Assembly (NCBI GenBank): GCA_900319035.1
Contig: ONMU01000005.1
Coordinates: 82,524-146,523, forward strand
Source of the DNA: an uncultured Bacteroidales bacterium
GTDB lineage: Bacteria; Bacteroidota; Bacteroidia; Bacteroidales; Paludibacteraceae
Length of the DNA stretch: 64,000 nt
Direction: 5' to 3'
Part shown: positions 49,374-57,909 of the stretch, in pieces
How positions within the stretch are numbered: position 1 is the first letter of the stretch
Layout: each line of letters opens with the position of its first letter
The notes under the pieces: generated by a model
What the model was told of the DNA's origin: nothing
Seen by the model: the letters and a program-made list of their open reading frames with translations, nothing else
Databases searched by the model: none
Translations under genes and position numbers: made by a program

Positions 49374-50462
49374 ATGAAAACACACGCAATGTTATGGGTA
49401 GCAGCTCTGCTGTTAACATGCAGCGCTTCTCTGAGCGCAGAAAACAAAAAGGCTGATCAGGTGGGTCAAGGTCAGTACGTTCGTTGTATTGCTTTTTACA
49501 ACTTGGAGAACCTCTTTGACACTATTCACGATGAGGGCAAAAACGACTATGAGTACCTGCCCGACGGCGGTATGAAATGGAACTCGTACAAGTACGAGAA
49601 CAAAATCAAGAAGATGTCGGAGGCCGTTGCTGCTTTGGGTTTGGACTATGATCCTCGTGGTGCCGCTTGTATCGGTGTAGCCGAGGTCGAGAATATTGGT
49701 TGTCTCTACGACCTCTGTCGGGAGACCAACAAGACCTATGGTCGTCGGCTCAAACCGATTCTCTTGGAGGGTCCCGATCGTCGTGGTGTGGATGTGGGCT
49801 TCTTGTATGACTCCACACTCTTCAAGCCTTCGCATGTTGCCGGCTATGAGCTCAAAGCGCACTATGCCGACGGTGGTGAGATCAAGACGCGTCTTCAGTT
49901 GCTCGTTTCCGGTTATCTCATCGGTGACGGTAAACCCGAGAAGATCCATATGATCACGAACCACTGGCCGAGCCGTTATGGAGGCGAGCTCTCTTCCCGT
50001 CCGGGACGTGACACAGCCGCTATGCTCTGTATGCACATCTGCGACTCGATCTATCGTACCGACGCTAACGCGAAGATAATCATCATGGGTGACTTGAACG
50101 ACGACCCCGATAACCATTCCTGCAAAGAGGTGATCAAGGCGCGTAAGAAACCCAAACAGGTGGAGAAACAAGGATGGTATAACACCATGTGGATCCACCT
50201 TGCTAACGGAACAGGCACGCTGTTCTATAACGGAGGTTGGAATCTCTTCGACCAGATCATCATCTCCGAGCCGCTCCTCAATGAAGATAAGAACAGCGGC
50301 AAATGGGCGTTCTGGAAATCGCAGGTCTTCAACAAACCCTTCCTGACCGTACAGGAGGGCAAGGACAAAGGTGCTCCGCTGCGTACCCACAAAGGTGGTG
50401 TTTGGCAGAATGGCTATGGAGACCACTTCCCGACTATGATCTATTTAATTCGTAAAAAATAA
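49374..50462 (+). CDS. secreted endonuclease/exonuclease/phosphatase family protein
   Basis: The 362-residue protein has a signal peptide (MLWVAALLLTCSASLSA) and the EEP fold: FYNLENLFDT, GVAEVENIG with the metal Glu, NHWPSRYGGE, and MGDLNDDPDNH. EEP enzymes cleave DNA, RNA, phosphoinositides or other phosphodiesters; as an exported protein it may scavenge nucleic acids or phosphate. It heads a transcript with DUF4290, prs and glutaminyl cyclase, and its stop overlaps the next ATG. Confidence 0.88.
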   Translation: MKTHAMLWVAALLLTCSASLSAENKKADQVGQGQYVRCIAFYNLENLFDTIHDEGKNDYEYLPDGGMKWNSYKYENKIKKMSEAVAALGLDYDPRGAACIGVAEVENIGCLYDLCRETNKTYGRRLKPILLEGPDRRGVDVGFLYDSTLFKPSHVAGYELKAHYADGGEIKTRLQLLVSGYLIGDGKPEKIHMITNHWPSRYGGELSSRPGRDTAAMLCMHICDSIYRTDANAKIIIMGDLNDDPDNHSCKEVIKARKKPKQVEKQGWYNTMWIHLANGTGTLFYNGGWNLFDQIIISEPLLNEDKNSGKWAFWKSQVFNKPFLTVQEGKDKGAPLRTHKGGVWQNGYGDHFPTMIYLIRKK

Positions 50463-50767
50463 TGGAACTGCATCGTAATACAACGCCGATACAAATGCGC
50501 AACTATGGACGCATTGTACAAGATATGATCGGCTATGCATGCTCCCTGCCGGTCGGCCCGGAGCGTGACTCACTGGAGGTATATATCGCGCAATGTATGC
50601 GTCAACGCAACCTGATCTGGAATCGCGATCAGGAAGCGGGTATTCAACGCGTGCGTGAGGATCTGCTGCGTCTCTCCGGTGGTAAACTCAAAGGAGAATC
50701 TGCCGTGTTCGAGCAACTGATGGCGCAACCGAACGCGCAGCTTATGGGTAAGAAAAAGAAAAAATAA
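50462..50767 (+). CDS. short DUF4290-like protein
   Basis: At 101 residues this matches roughly the second half of Bacteroidota DUF4290 proteins (usually around 200): NYGRIVQDMIGYACSLPVGPERD followed by QCMRQRNLIWNRDQEAGIQRV and LLRLSGGKL. The N-terminal half is absent. The tail ends in Lys repeats (GKKKKK). Function of the family is unknown. It is coupled to the gene before it (overlapping stop and start). Confidence 0.65.
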   Translation: MELHRNTTPIQMRNYGRIVQDMIGYACSLPVGPERDSLEVYIAQCMRQRNLIWNRDQEAGIQRVREDLLRLSGGKLKGESAVFEQLMAQPNAQLMGKKKKK

Positions 50768-50801
50768 AGGGTACTTCTTGTGCCCTAAACTGAATACAAC
50801 T

Positions 50802-51761
50802 ATGCAAGAAACAAATCAGTTTAAGGTTTTCGCCGGTTCGAAAGGTCTGGATTTGGCGAAACGCGTGTGTGACGTATTGGGTTGCCAATTGGGTAATGTG
50901 CATGTGGACCGTTTTTCGGACGGTGAGTTCTGCACCTATTTTGAGGAATCCGTTCGTGGTCAATCCGTCTATCTCGTTCAGCCGACCTGTCCGTCCAGCG
51001 ACAATCTGATGGAACTGCTGCTCATGATCGACGCTGCCAAACGTGCAAGTGCTTACAAGGTCATCGCAGTCATTCCTTACTTCGGATGGGCCCGTCAGGA
51101 CAGAAAAGATAAACCGCGTGTTTCTATCGGTGCCAAACTGGTGGCGAACATGCTCCAAGCTGCCGGCGCTGACCGAATCATCACCGTCGATCTTCATGCT
51201 GAGCAGATCCAAGGATTCTTCGACATCCCGGTAGATCATATCTACGGCTCCAATGTGCTCGCACCTTATATCGCGGGTCTCAACCTCAAGAAACTGATTG
51301 TAGCTTCGCCGGACGTCGGAGGCTCCAAACGTGCTTCTAACTTCGCTAAGAAACTCCATGGAATGACCGACCGCGAAGTGCCGATGGTCATCTGCTATAA
51401 ACATCGCCCCGACTTTAACAAAGTATCGGAGATGCGTGTCTTGGGTGACGTGTACGGCAAAGATGTAGTCATCATTGATGACATCGCCGACACAGCCGGA
51501 ACGCTTTGTAAAGCGGCTCAAGTCATGAAAGCAGGAGGCGCTAAATCCGTGCGAGCCATCGTTTCGCATGGTGTGCTCAGCGGAACTGCTTGCGAGCGAA
51601 TCGAAGAGTCGGATCTGGAAGAACTCGTTTGCACGGACTCGCTCCCGTCGGATGAGAAACATTGCTCCAAACTGCATATAGTGTCCCTCGCTGCATCCAT
51701 CGCACAGACGATTCTTGCTATCCAAAACCATACTTCTATCAGCGAAACAAACTTGCGATGA
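50802..51761 (+). CDS. prs: ribose-phosphate pyrophosphokinase
   Basis: Prs makes PRPP from ribose 5-phosphate and ATP for nucleotide, His and Trp synthesis. Marks are FSDGEFCTYFEESVRG, IPYFGWARQDRKDKPRVSIGAKLVANM, the VDLHAEQIQGFFDIPVDH motif and the PRPP loop VVIIDDIADTAGTL. I chose the ATG at 50802 (319 residues) over a TTG eight codons earlier. Its TGA overlaps the next ATG (ATGA). Confidence 0.97.
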   Translation: MQETNQFKVFAGSKGLDLAKRVCDVLGCQLGNVHVDRFSDGEFCTYFEESVRGQSVYLVQPTCPSSDNLMELLLMIDAAKRASAYKVIAVIPYFGWARQDRKDKPRVSIGAKLVANMLQAAGADRIITVDLHAEQIQGFFDIPVDHIYGSNVLAPYIAGLNLKKLIVASPDVGGSKRASNFAKKLHGMTDREVPMVICYKHRPDFNKVSEMRVLGDVYGKDVVIIDDIADTAGTLCKAAQVMKAGGAKSVRAIVSHGVLSGTACERIEESDLEELVCTDSLPSDEKHCSKLHIVSLAASIAQTILAIQNHTSISETNLR

Positions 51762-52750
51762 AAAAGATATTCATTCTTAGTTTTTCATTTCTAATGGGTG
51801 TGCTTTTGTTTTCGGCATGTTCGTCGAAACCAAAGCCACTTGACCGTCCTGCATTCTGTGCCGACTCTGCTTATGCGTATATAGAAAAACAGATGTCTTT
51901 TGGTCCGCGTGTACCGAATAGCAAAGGACACAACGATTGTGCGGTGTGGCTCATTCAGAAACTCCGTTCTTTCGGAGCAGAAGTAGAACTCCAACGTGGT
52001 CAGATGCCCGACTACCGCGGCAACATGCAGCAGATTTACAACATCATCGCCCACTTTACTCCCTCATCTTCTCCCCGCATCCTCTTAGGTGCTCATTACG
52101 ACACGCGTCCATGGTGTGATGAGGAAGAAAACTATTCCGACCGTTATTATAACGTCCCGGGTGCCAATGATGGCGCCTCCGGTGTCGGCGTCCTCCTCGA
52201 AGTTGCCCGTCAAATAGGTCTGAAAGTGGCAGACTCCACATTGACGACCCCCATCGACATCATCTTCTTCGATGTAGAAGATATGGGTTCACCCCGTTTC
52301 TATACCGGTCAAGAGCGTGAAGACACTTGGTGCCTTGGTTCGCAACTCTGGGCTACCAACTATGCCAAAATGTCAAATGATAAATCTCAAATATCAAATC
52401 CACAATACCGATTCGGTATTGTGTTAGACATGGTCGGCGCTCCCGATGCCTCGTTCCCAAGAGAAATGTATTCTACCCAGTATGCCGGCAACTACCAGCA
52501 GCAGATATGGTCCGCTGCGCAGAAACTTGGTTATGGCTCGATGTTCAACAACCAGCAGTCGTACCCCATTACTGATGACCACTATTACGTCAATTATATA
52601 GCAGGTATCCCTTGCGTGGATATTATCCATTATGACATCCGTAACGCAACCGGCTTCCCGCATTGGTGGCACACCCGTAACGATGACATGACCAACATCT
52701 CCAAATCAACCATTCAGGCGGTCGGAGAAGTGGTAATGTCTCAACTCTAA
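51758..52750 (+). CDS. glutaminyl cyclase-like M28 family lipoprotein
   Basis: Bacterial type II glutaminyl cyclases turn N-terminal Gln of exported proteins into pyroglutamate; in Bacteroidota many exported proteins begin with Gln after signal peptidase cleavage. The 330-residue protein has a lipobox (LLFSACSS), and the M28-like zinc and active residues are seen in LLGAHYDTRPW, VPGANDGASGVGVLLEVA, IIFFDVEDMG, ITDDHYYVNYIAGIPCVDI and FPHWWHTRNDD. It could instead be an aminopeptidase, but the overall pattern fits the Porphyromonas cyclase. A NDKSQISNPQYR insert comes from a heptamer block. Confidence 0.87.
   Translation: MKKIFILSFSFLMGVLLFSACSSKPKPLDRPAFCADSAYAYIEKQMSFGPRVPNSKGHNDCAVWLIQKLRSFGAEVELQRGQMPDYRGNMQQIYNIIAHFTPSSSPRILLGAHYDTRPWCDEEENYSDRYYNVPGANDGASGVGVLLEVARQIGLKVADSTLTTPIDIIFFDVEDMGSPRFYTGQEREDTWCLGSQLWATNYAKMSNDKSQISNPQYRFGIVLDMVGAPDASFPREMYSTQYAGNYQQQIWSAAQKLGYGSMFNNQQSYPITDDHYYVNYIAGIPCVDIIHYDIRNATGFPHWWHTRNDDMTNISKSTIQAVGEVVMSQL
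52371..52403. repeat. heptamer repeat inside the glutaminyl cyclase gene, unit AATCTCA, 4-5 units
   Basis: AATGTCA, AATGATA, AATCTCA, AATATCA, AATCC. Peptide MSNDKSQISNP. Confidence 0.88.
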
Positions 52751-52781
52751 AAGTTTACTATTTTTAAGATTTCGGCTTCAC

Positions 52782-52826
52782 GGAAGTAATACGGACTTTT
52801 TACGGAGTTAATACGGACTTAATACC
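52782..52826. repeat. direct repeat TTAATACGGACTT upstream of sufC
   Basis: GTAATACGGACTTTTTACGGA, GTTAATACGGACTT and AATACC form an imperfect tandem array in the spacer before sufC. No standard promoter was found there. Confidence 0.7.
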
Positions 52827-52874
52827 TATCCCAAAATCCTGCAAAATGGATTAAAAAATGTACGATTATTAAGA

Positions 52875-53618
52875 ATGAGTAAGTTATTAGAAATAAAAAA
52901 CCTTCACGCCTCCATCGGCGGAAAGGAGATTCTCAAAGGTGTTAACCTCGTCATCAACGAAGGCGAGGTACACGCGATCATGGGACCCAATGGAGCAGGT
53001 AAATCGACCCTCTCTGCCGTCCTTACGGGCAATCCGGCGTACGAAGTGACGTCCGGCGAGGTCTATCTCAAAGGACAAGACCTGCTCGCTATGCCCGCGG
53101 AAGTGCGCGCACGTGCGGGCGTGTTCCTTTCTTTTCAATATCCTGTGGAGATCCCGGGTGTCAGCATGACCAATTTCATGCGCGCTGCCCTCAATGCCAA
53201 ACGCGAATACGAAGGCAAAGAACCCATCGCACCGAAAGAGTTCCTCGCATTGATGCGAGAAAAAAAGAAACTCCTCGAACTGCCCGATAAACTCAATAAC
53301 CGTTCGGTTAACGAAGGTTTCTCCGGCGGTGAGAAGAAGAAAAACGAGATCTTCCAGATGGCGATGCTCAACCCCTGTCTCTCTATCTTGGACGAGACAG
53401 ACTCCGGTCTCGACATCGATGCCCTCCGCATCGTAGCCGAAGGTGTCAACAAACTCAAGACCCCGCAAAACGCCTCGATCGTCATTACCCACTACCAGCG
53501 TCTCTTGGACTACATCGTCCCGGATTTTGTACACGTCCTTGCCGATGGTAAGATCGTCAAAACAGGTGATAAATCCCTCGCTCTCGAACTCGAAGAACAT
53601 GGATATGAGAATATCTAA
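52875..53618 (+). CDS. sufC: Fe-S cluster assembly ATPase SufC
   Basis: SufC is the ABC-type ATPase of the SufBCD scaffold complex. Walker A GPNGAGKST (about 37-45), the signature GFSGGEKKKNE (about 150-160), and Walker B LSILDETDSGLDIDA are present, with the SufC-specific early MTNFMRAALNAKR segment. It has 247 residues. It overlaps sufD by 20 bases. sufB and sufS are not in the window, which is unusual because they normally flank sufC/sufD. Confidence 0.96.
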   Translation: MSKLLEIKNLHASIGGKEILKGVNLVINEGEVHAIMGPNGAGKSTLSAVLTGNPAYEVTSGEVYLKGQDLLAMPAEVRARAGVFLSFQYPVEIPGVSMTNFMRAALNAKREYEGKEPIAPKEFLALMREKKKLLELPDKLNNRSVNEGFSGGEKKKNEIFQMAMLNPCLSILDETDSGLDIDALRIVAEGVNKLKTPQNASIVITHYQRLLDYIVPDFVHVLADGKIVKTGDKSLALELEEHGYENI

Positions 53619-54216
53619 AGGCGAAATATTTGAGCGTGTCTTCATCAACGAGGAAGTAAATCTTCAGATCGATCAGGAAGCCGGTTCGCATGTGAAAATA
53701 CATGTGATCAATGCCTCGTTCTCTATTACGGTGAACCAATTAGGAGAGGGCTGTAAGACAGAAATTTATGGTTTAGAGAACTTGCACGGTGACGAATCTG
53801 TCACCGCTGAGACCCACGTCACGCACGCTGTCGGAGGAGGTACCTCGAACCAACTCATTAAGTTCGTCTTGGCGGACAACTCCCGTGGTCGTTTTATCGG
53901 TGACCTCAAGATCGTTCCCGATGCACAGAAGACCGAAGCCCATCAGACGAACCGCAATCTGCTTCTCTCGGACACCGCCGAGATGCGTACACAGCCGCAG
54001 TTGGAGATCTATGCCGATGATGTCAAAGCAACTCACGGTGCTTCCACCGGACAACTCGACGAGTCCGCTCTCTTCTATATGCAGCAACGCGGCATCGACA
54101 AACAAAAAGCGCGTCAACTCCTCGTTAACGCGTTTATGGTTGACGTCCTCGCTACCATCAGCGATGAAAAAATAAGGGAGCAATTACTGAACTCTATTGA
54201 TGGCGTAGTCGAGTAA
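53599..54216 (+). CDS. sufD: SufD-like Fe-S assembly protein, lacking the N-terminal half
   Basis: The protein has about 205 residues, less than half of a usual SufD (about 430-450). It holds the beta-helix core (SITVNQLGEGCKTEIYGL, THAVGGGTSNQLIKFVLAD) and the diagnostic C-terminal region (KTEAHQTNRNLLLSD, TQPQLEIYADDVKATHGAS, GQLDESALFYMQQRGI). The N-terminal helical domain is absent, and no part of it is found upstream since sufC occupies that space. Start at ATG 53599, overlapping sufC. The 3' end overlaps the convergent polyprenyl synthase gene by 33 bases. Confidence 0.85.
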   Translation: MDMRISKGEIFERVFINEEVNLQIDQEAGSHVKIHVINASFSITVNQLGEGCKTEIYGLENLHGDESVTAETHVTHAVGGGTSNQLIKFVLADNSRGRFIGDLKIVPDAQKTEAHQTNRNLLLSDTAEMRTQPQLEIYADDVKATHGASTGQLDESALFYMQQRGIDKQKARQLLVNAFMVDVLATISDEKIREQLLNSIDGVVE

Positions 54217-55179
54217 GGCAAGCAGACTGCTTTTTTCAGGACAGTCACGGAAAATGCTTAGCGCTTCCGTGGCTTTCTTTTTATATTCGATCATCTTCTG
54301 CACGGCGTACTCGTCTCCCTTGAACCGCATCACAAACGCCTTGATCTCTTCCAACGTCCGTGCTTCCTCTTCCGGCGAATAACCTTTAGCCACTAACCTT
54401 TCGCCTTTCGCCTTTATAATATCCGTCTCGTCTTTCGGAGCCCGTCTCAGTGCTTCGATGAGCGGAAGCGTCACTTTGCCGTCACGCAAATCGCTCATGG
54501 TCGGTTTGCCGATCTCCTCCAAGTCGCTGTAGTCAAAAATATCGTCTTTGATCTGGAAACAGAGCCCCAATAACCGTCCATATTCCCGCAAAGCAGCTCG
54601 TTGCCGCTGGGTACAACCGGCACTCTCAGCTCCGGCTTCAGCGCAAGCCTGAAAGAGTTGCGCGGTTTTCTGTTCGATCACCTTATAATATTGCTCCTCG
54701 TCAATCCACATCGATTGTCCGACATGCAGTTGTACCATCTCGCCGCTACTAAGGCTCTTACCAAGATTCGCTACGATCTCCAAAATCCGTATATTACGCA
54801 CTTCGGCAGTCAGTCCGATCACTTTTGCTAACATGTAATCGCCAATGAGTACCGCCACTTTGTTGGTCCATTTGGTATGAACAGCCGCTACTCCTCTGCG
54901 CATATCCGAATCATCCACTACATCGTCATGAATCAGACTTGCTGTGTGCAGCAACTCCAACGCAACGGCAGACTTAAGCGTCTTATCCGTCACAGGGTTA
55001 CAGATCTGTGCGGCTAATAACACCAACAATGGTCGCAGCTGTTTGCCGCGACGTGAACCCACGTAGCGAAGCAGTTCTTGTTGCAACTTATTGTCGACAC
55101 GCAGCGAACTTTCCATCATCCGCTCGTACTGCTTCCATTCTGCCTCTATCGGCTTCCTTATGTCTGATAAATCTGCCAT
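54184..55179 (-). CDS. polyprenyl diphosphate synthase (trans-isoprenyl type)
   Basis: The enzyme extends isoprenyl diphosphates for the quinone side chain or related lipids. Both Asp-rich motifs are seen, HDDVVDDSDMRRG (first) and IKDDIFDY (second), with GKQLRPLLVLLAA before them. The 331-residue length suits octaprenyl or similar synthases. It would supply MenA (62567-63430). A KAKGERLVAKG insert near residue 260 is written by a CTTTCGC heptamer block. Its own promoter is at 55197-55228. Confidence 0.93.
   Translation of the reverse strand: MADLSDIRKPIEAEWKQYERMMESSLRVDNKLQQELLRYVGSRRGKQLRPLLVLLAAQICNPVTDKTLKSAVALELLHTASLIHDDVVDDSDMRRGVAAVHTKWTNKVAVLIGDYMLAKVIGLTAEVRNIRILEIVANLGKSLSSGEMVQLHVGQSMWIDEEQYYKVIEQKTAQLFQACAEAGAESAGCTQRQRAALREYGRLLGLCFQIKDDIFDYSDLEEIGKPTMSDLRDGKVTLPLIEALRRAPKDETDIIKAKGERLVAKGYSPEEEARTLEEIKAFVMRFKGDEYAVQKMIEYKKKATEALSIFRDCPEKSSLLALLDYAINRVQ
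54398..54418. repeat. heptamer repeat inside the polyprenyl synthase gene, unit CTTTCGC, 3 units
   Basis: CTTTCGC, CTTTCGC, CTTTATA. Peptide IKAKGERLV. Confidence 0.8.
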
Positions 55180-55196
55180 CTATTCAAAAACGACTG

Positions 55197-55228
55197 CAAA
55201 GGTACTACTTTTTTTTGATATAAACAAA
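55197..55228 (-). promoter_or_regulatory. promoter of the polyprenyl synthase gene
   Basis: Minus strand TTTG at 55225-55228 and TACCTTTG at 55197-55204, spacing 20, with TTTATATCAAA after the -33 box. Confidence 0.88.
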
Positions 55229-55316
55229 TTTTCGAACATTTTATATGAAATACTTTATAATTTGATGTAGAAAAATTGACACAAATGGTGAAAAAGTGAC
55301 AAAAGAATGGCATATG

Positions 55317-55348
55317 CTTGCATATGTCATTTATTTTTCGTAACTTTG
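55317..55348 (+). promoter_or_regulatory. promoter of the uronate cluster
   Basis: CTTG at 55317-55320 and TAACTTTG at 55341-55348, spacing 20, with CATATGTCA after the -33 box. Confidence 0.88.
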
Positions 55349-55387
55349 CACTCGCAAATTCATTTAACACAATAAAATCTATCATTT

Positions 55388-56759
55388 ATGAAAGCTTTCA
55401 TGGACAAAGATTTCCTGTTGCAGACAGAGACCGCACAGGAGTTGTATCACAATCATGCGGCTAAAATGCCGATTATCGATTATCACTGCCACCTTATTCC
55501 GCAGATGGTTGCCGAGAACAAACGTTTCGAATCCATCGCACTCCAACGGTGTGGACGAGCGTTATTGCACCGGTAAGGACACCACCGACTGGGAGAAGTT
55601 TGAGAAATGGGCAGAGACCGTTCCTTACACTTTCCGCAACCCATTGTACCACTGGACCCATCTGGAGCTCAAAACCGCTTTCGGCATCGAAGAGCGTCTG
55701 AACCCCGAGACCGCACGTGCTATCTACGACAAGTGCAACGACCTGATTGCCAACGATCCGAAGTTCTGTCCGCGCGGACTGATGAAGCACTACCACGTAG
55801 AGCTCGTTTGTACGACCGATGATCCGGCAGATTCGCTCGAGTGGCACAAGATGGTCAAAGAAGACCCGACCGCAGAGGTACGCATGTTGCCGACTTGGCG
55901 TCCGGACGCAGGTATGAACATCGAAGCCGCTACTTGGAAAGCATACATCGAGAAACTGGCTAAGGTTGCCGGTGTGGAGATCCGCAACTTTGCAGACATG
56001 GTGGATGCCTTCCAAAAACGTCATGACTTCTTTGAGTCGATGGGTTGCCGTCTCTCTGACCACGGCATCGAGGAGTTCTACGATGAGCCGTACACCGATG
56101 CGGAGATCAACGCGATCTTTGAGAAAGCTCTCGCAGGCAAAGAGCTCAGCGTATATGAGATTCGTCAGTACAAACACGCTTATCTCCACGCTCAGGCAGA
56201 GATGGACTACGCTTCCGGTTGGACGCAGCAATACCACTACGGCGCGATCCGTAACAATAACTCGAAGATGTTCGCACAACTTGGCGCAGACACCGGATTC
56301 GACTCCATCGGTGAATTCACAACCGCTAAAGCAATGAGTCATTTCCTCGATGAGATGAACAGCGAAGGACACCTCGCTAAGACCATTCTTTATAACCTCA
56401 ACCCGTGCGCGAACGAGGTAATCGCTACGATGTTGGGTAACTTCCAAGATGGTTCTGTTCCGGGTAAGATTCAGTTTGGTTCCGGTTGGTGGTTCCTCGA
56501 TCAGAAAGATGGTATGGAGAAGCAGATGATGGCACTCTCGAACCTCGGTCTTCTCTCTCGTCTCGTCGGCATGTTGACTGACAGCCGTTCGTTCCTCTCA
56601 TATCCGCGCCACGAGTATTTCCGTCGTACGCTCTGTAACGTCCTCGGTAACGACATCGAGAACGGCATGATCCCGTACACCGGCTACGAGAAAGCCCGCG
56701 TTCAACAGATGGTCGAAGACATCTGCTATAACAACGCAAAGCAGTATTTTAAATTTTAA
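55388..56759 (+). pseudogene. uxaC: uronate isomerase with internal deletion and frameshift
   Basis: UxaC converts glucuronate to fructuronate or galacturonate to tagaturonate. The first frame (from ATG 55388) gives MKAFMDKDFLLQTETAQELY and DYHCHLIPQMVAENKRFESI, then runs into a stop at 55574-55576. The rest of the enzyme, from NGVDERYCTGKDTTDWEKFE to NNAKQYFKF, lies in the next frame and is otherwise complete (TTDDPADSLEWH, LPTWRPD, GWTQQYHYGAIRNNN, QFGSGWWFLDQKDGM). About 20 residues that normally sit between, including a conserved W-RAMR segment, are missing at about 55540. The remaining frame is well kept, so the break is recent, is bypassed, or is an assembly error. Confidence 0.8.
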
Positions 56760-56779
56760 TTTAAAATCATCGTGCCTTA

Positions 56780-56806
56780 TGGCTAAGAACTACTTCAAGT
56801 TCTAAA
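56780..56806 (+). other. duplicate remnant of a uxaC 3' end (MAKNYFKF)
   Basis: ATGGCTAAGAACTACTTCAA and the following GTTCTAA read MAKNYFKF-stop. The uxaC gene just upstream ends NNAKQYFKF-stop with different codons. The usual family end is very close to NNAKNYFKF, so this looks like the tail of an older or second uxaC copy left after recombination. Confidence 0.5.
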
Positions 56807-56846
56807 TCATAAATTTGCAATCATAAACAATAAAATATTTTTCATC

Positions 56847-57872
56847 ATGGCTAAAATTATTACATTGGGCGAGATTATGCTCCGCCTGAGTCCGGAAGGA
56901 CAAGACCGTTTCATTCAATCTGATCACTTCCGTATCATCCCCGGTGGTGGTGAGGCTAACGTAGCTATTTCGTGCGCTAACTATGGTCACGAGGCTTATC
57001 TGGTAACCAAACTGCCGAAACATGAGATCGGTCAGATTGCTGTTAACTCGCTGCGTCGTTACGGCGTGAAGGACGATTATATCGTTCGTGGCGGCGACCG
57101 CGTGGGTCTGTATTACTGCGAGACAGGTGCTTCGATGCGTCCGTCGAAGGTTATCTACGACCGTGCTCACAGCGCTATCGCTGAGGCTGATCCGAAGGAT
57201 TTTGACTTCGACAAGATCATGGAAGGTGCAGCATGGTTCCACTGGAGCGGCATCACTCCGGCTATCTCGGACAAAGCTGCTGAGATCACCAAACTCGCTT
57301 GCGAGGCTGCTAAACGTCACGGCGTAACCGTTTCGGTTGACCTGAACTTCCGTAAGAAACTGTGGACCAGCGAGAAAGCTATCTCGATCATGCGTCCGTT
57401 GATGAAGTACGTAGATGTTTGTATCGGTAACGAAGAGGACGCTGAGTTGTGTCTCGGCTTCAAGCCCGATGCAGATGTAGAAGGCGGCGAGACCAACGCT
57501 GAGGGCTACAAAGGCATCTTCGAGCAGATGATGAAGGAGTTCGGCTTCAAGTATGTTGTTTCGACGCTGCGCGAGAGCTTCAGTGCTACGTTCAACGGCT
57601 GGAAGGCGATGATCTACAACGGCAAGGAGTTCTACCAGAGCAAACGTTACGAGATCAACCCGATCATCGACCGCGTAGGTGGTGGTGACAGCTTCTCCGG
57701 CGGTCTGATCCACGGTATGCTCAAATATCCGGACAACCAAGGTGCAGCGCTTGAGTTCGCAGTAGCAGCAAGTGCTCTGAAGCACACCATCAACGGCGAC
57801 TACAACCTTGTTTCTGAGGATGAGGTTCTGAGCCTTGCAGGTGGTAACGCGAATGGTCGAGTACAACGCTAA
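56847..57872 (+). CDS. kdgK: 2-keto-3-deoxygluconate kinase (PfkB family)
   Basis: KdgK phosphorylates KDG from uronate breakdown to KDPG. The 341-residue PfkB protein shows IITLGEIMLRLSP at the start, the first signature GGGEANVAISCANYG (about 34-48), SVDLNFRKKLW and the ATP/anion-hole motif DRVGGGDSFSGGLIHGML with the catalytic Asp (about 272-289). It lies between uxaC and the KDPG aldolase gene, which supports KDG rather than another sugar as substrate. Confidence 0.93.
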   Translation: MAKIITLGEIMLRLSPEGQDRFIQSDHFRIIPGGGEANVAISCANYGHEAYLVTKLPKHEIGQIAVNSLRRYGVKDDYIVRGGDRVGLYYCETGASMRPSKVIYDRAHSAIAEADPKDFDFDKIMEGAAWFHWSGITPAISDKAAEITKLACEAAKRHGVTVSVDLNFRKKLWTSEKAISIMRPLMKYVDVCIGNEEDAELCLGFKPDADVEGGETNAEGYKGIFEQMMKEFGFKYVVSTLRESFSATFNGWKAMIYNGKEFYQSKRYEINPIIDRVGGGDSFSGGLIHGMLKYPDNQGAALEFAVAASALKHTINGDYNLVSEDEVLSLAGGNANGRVQR

Positions 57873-57906
57873 ATGAGAAAATGTGAAAATGATAAAATAA
57901 GAAAAT
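57873..57906. repeat. 7-8 base tandem repeat, unit AAAATGAG, between kdgK and the aldolase gene
   Basis: AAATGAG, AAAATGTG, AAAATGAT, AAAATAAG, AAAATTC. Confidence 0.75.
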
Positions 57907-57909
57907 TCG

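Noticed and set aside
49413-50426. 337-residue minus-strand open frame
   Set aside because: Shadow of the secreted nuclease/phosphatase gene, which has a signal peptide, EEP motifs and a good promoter.
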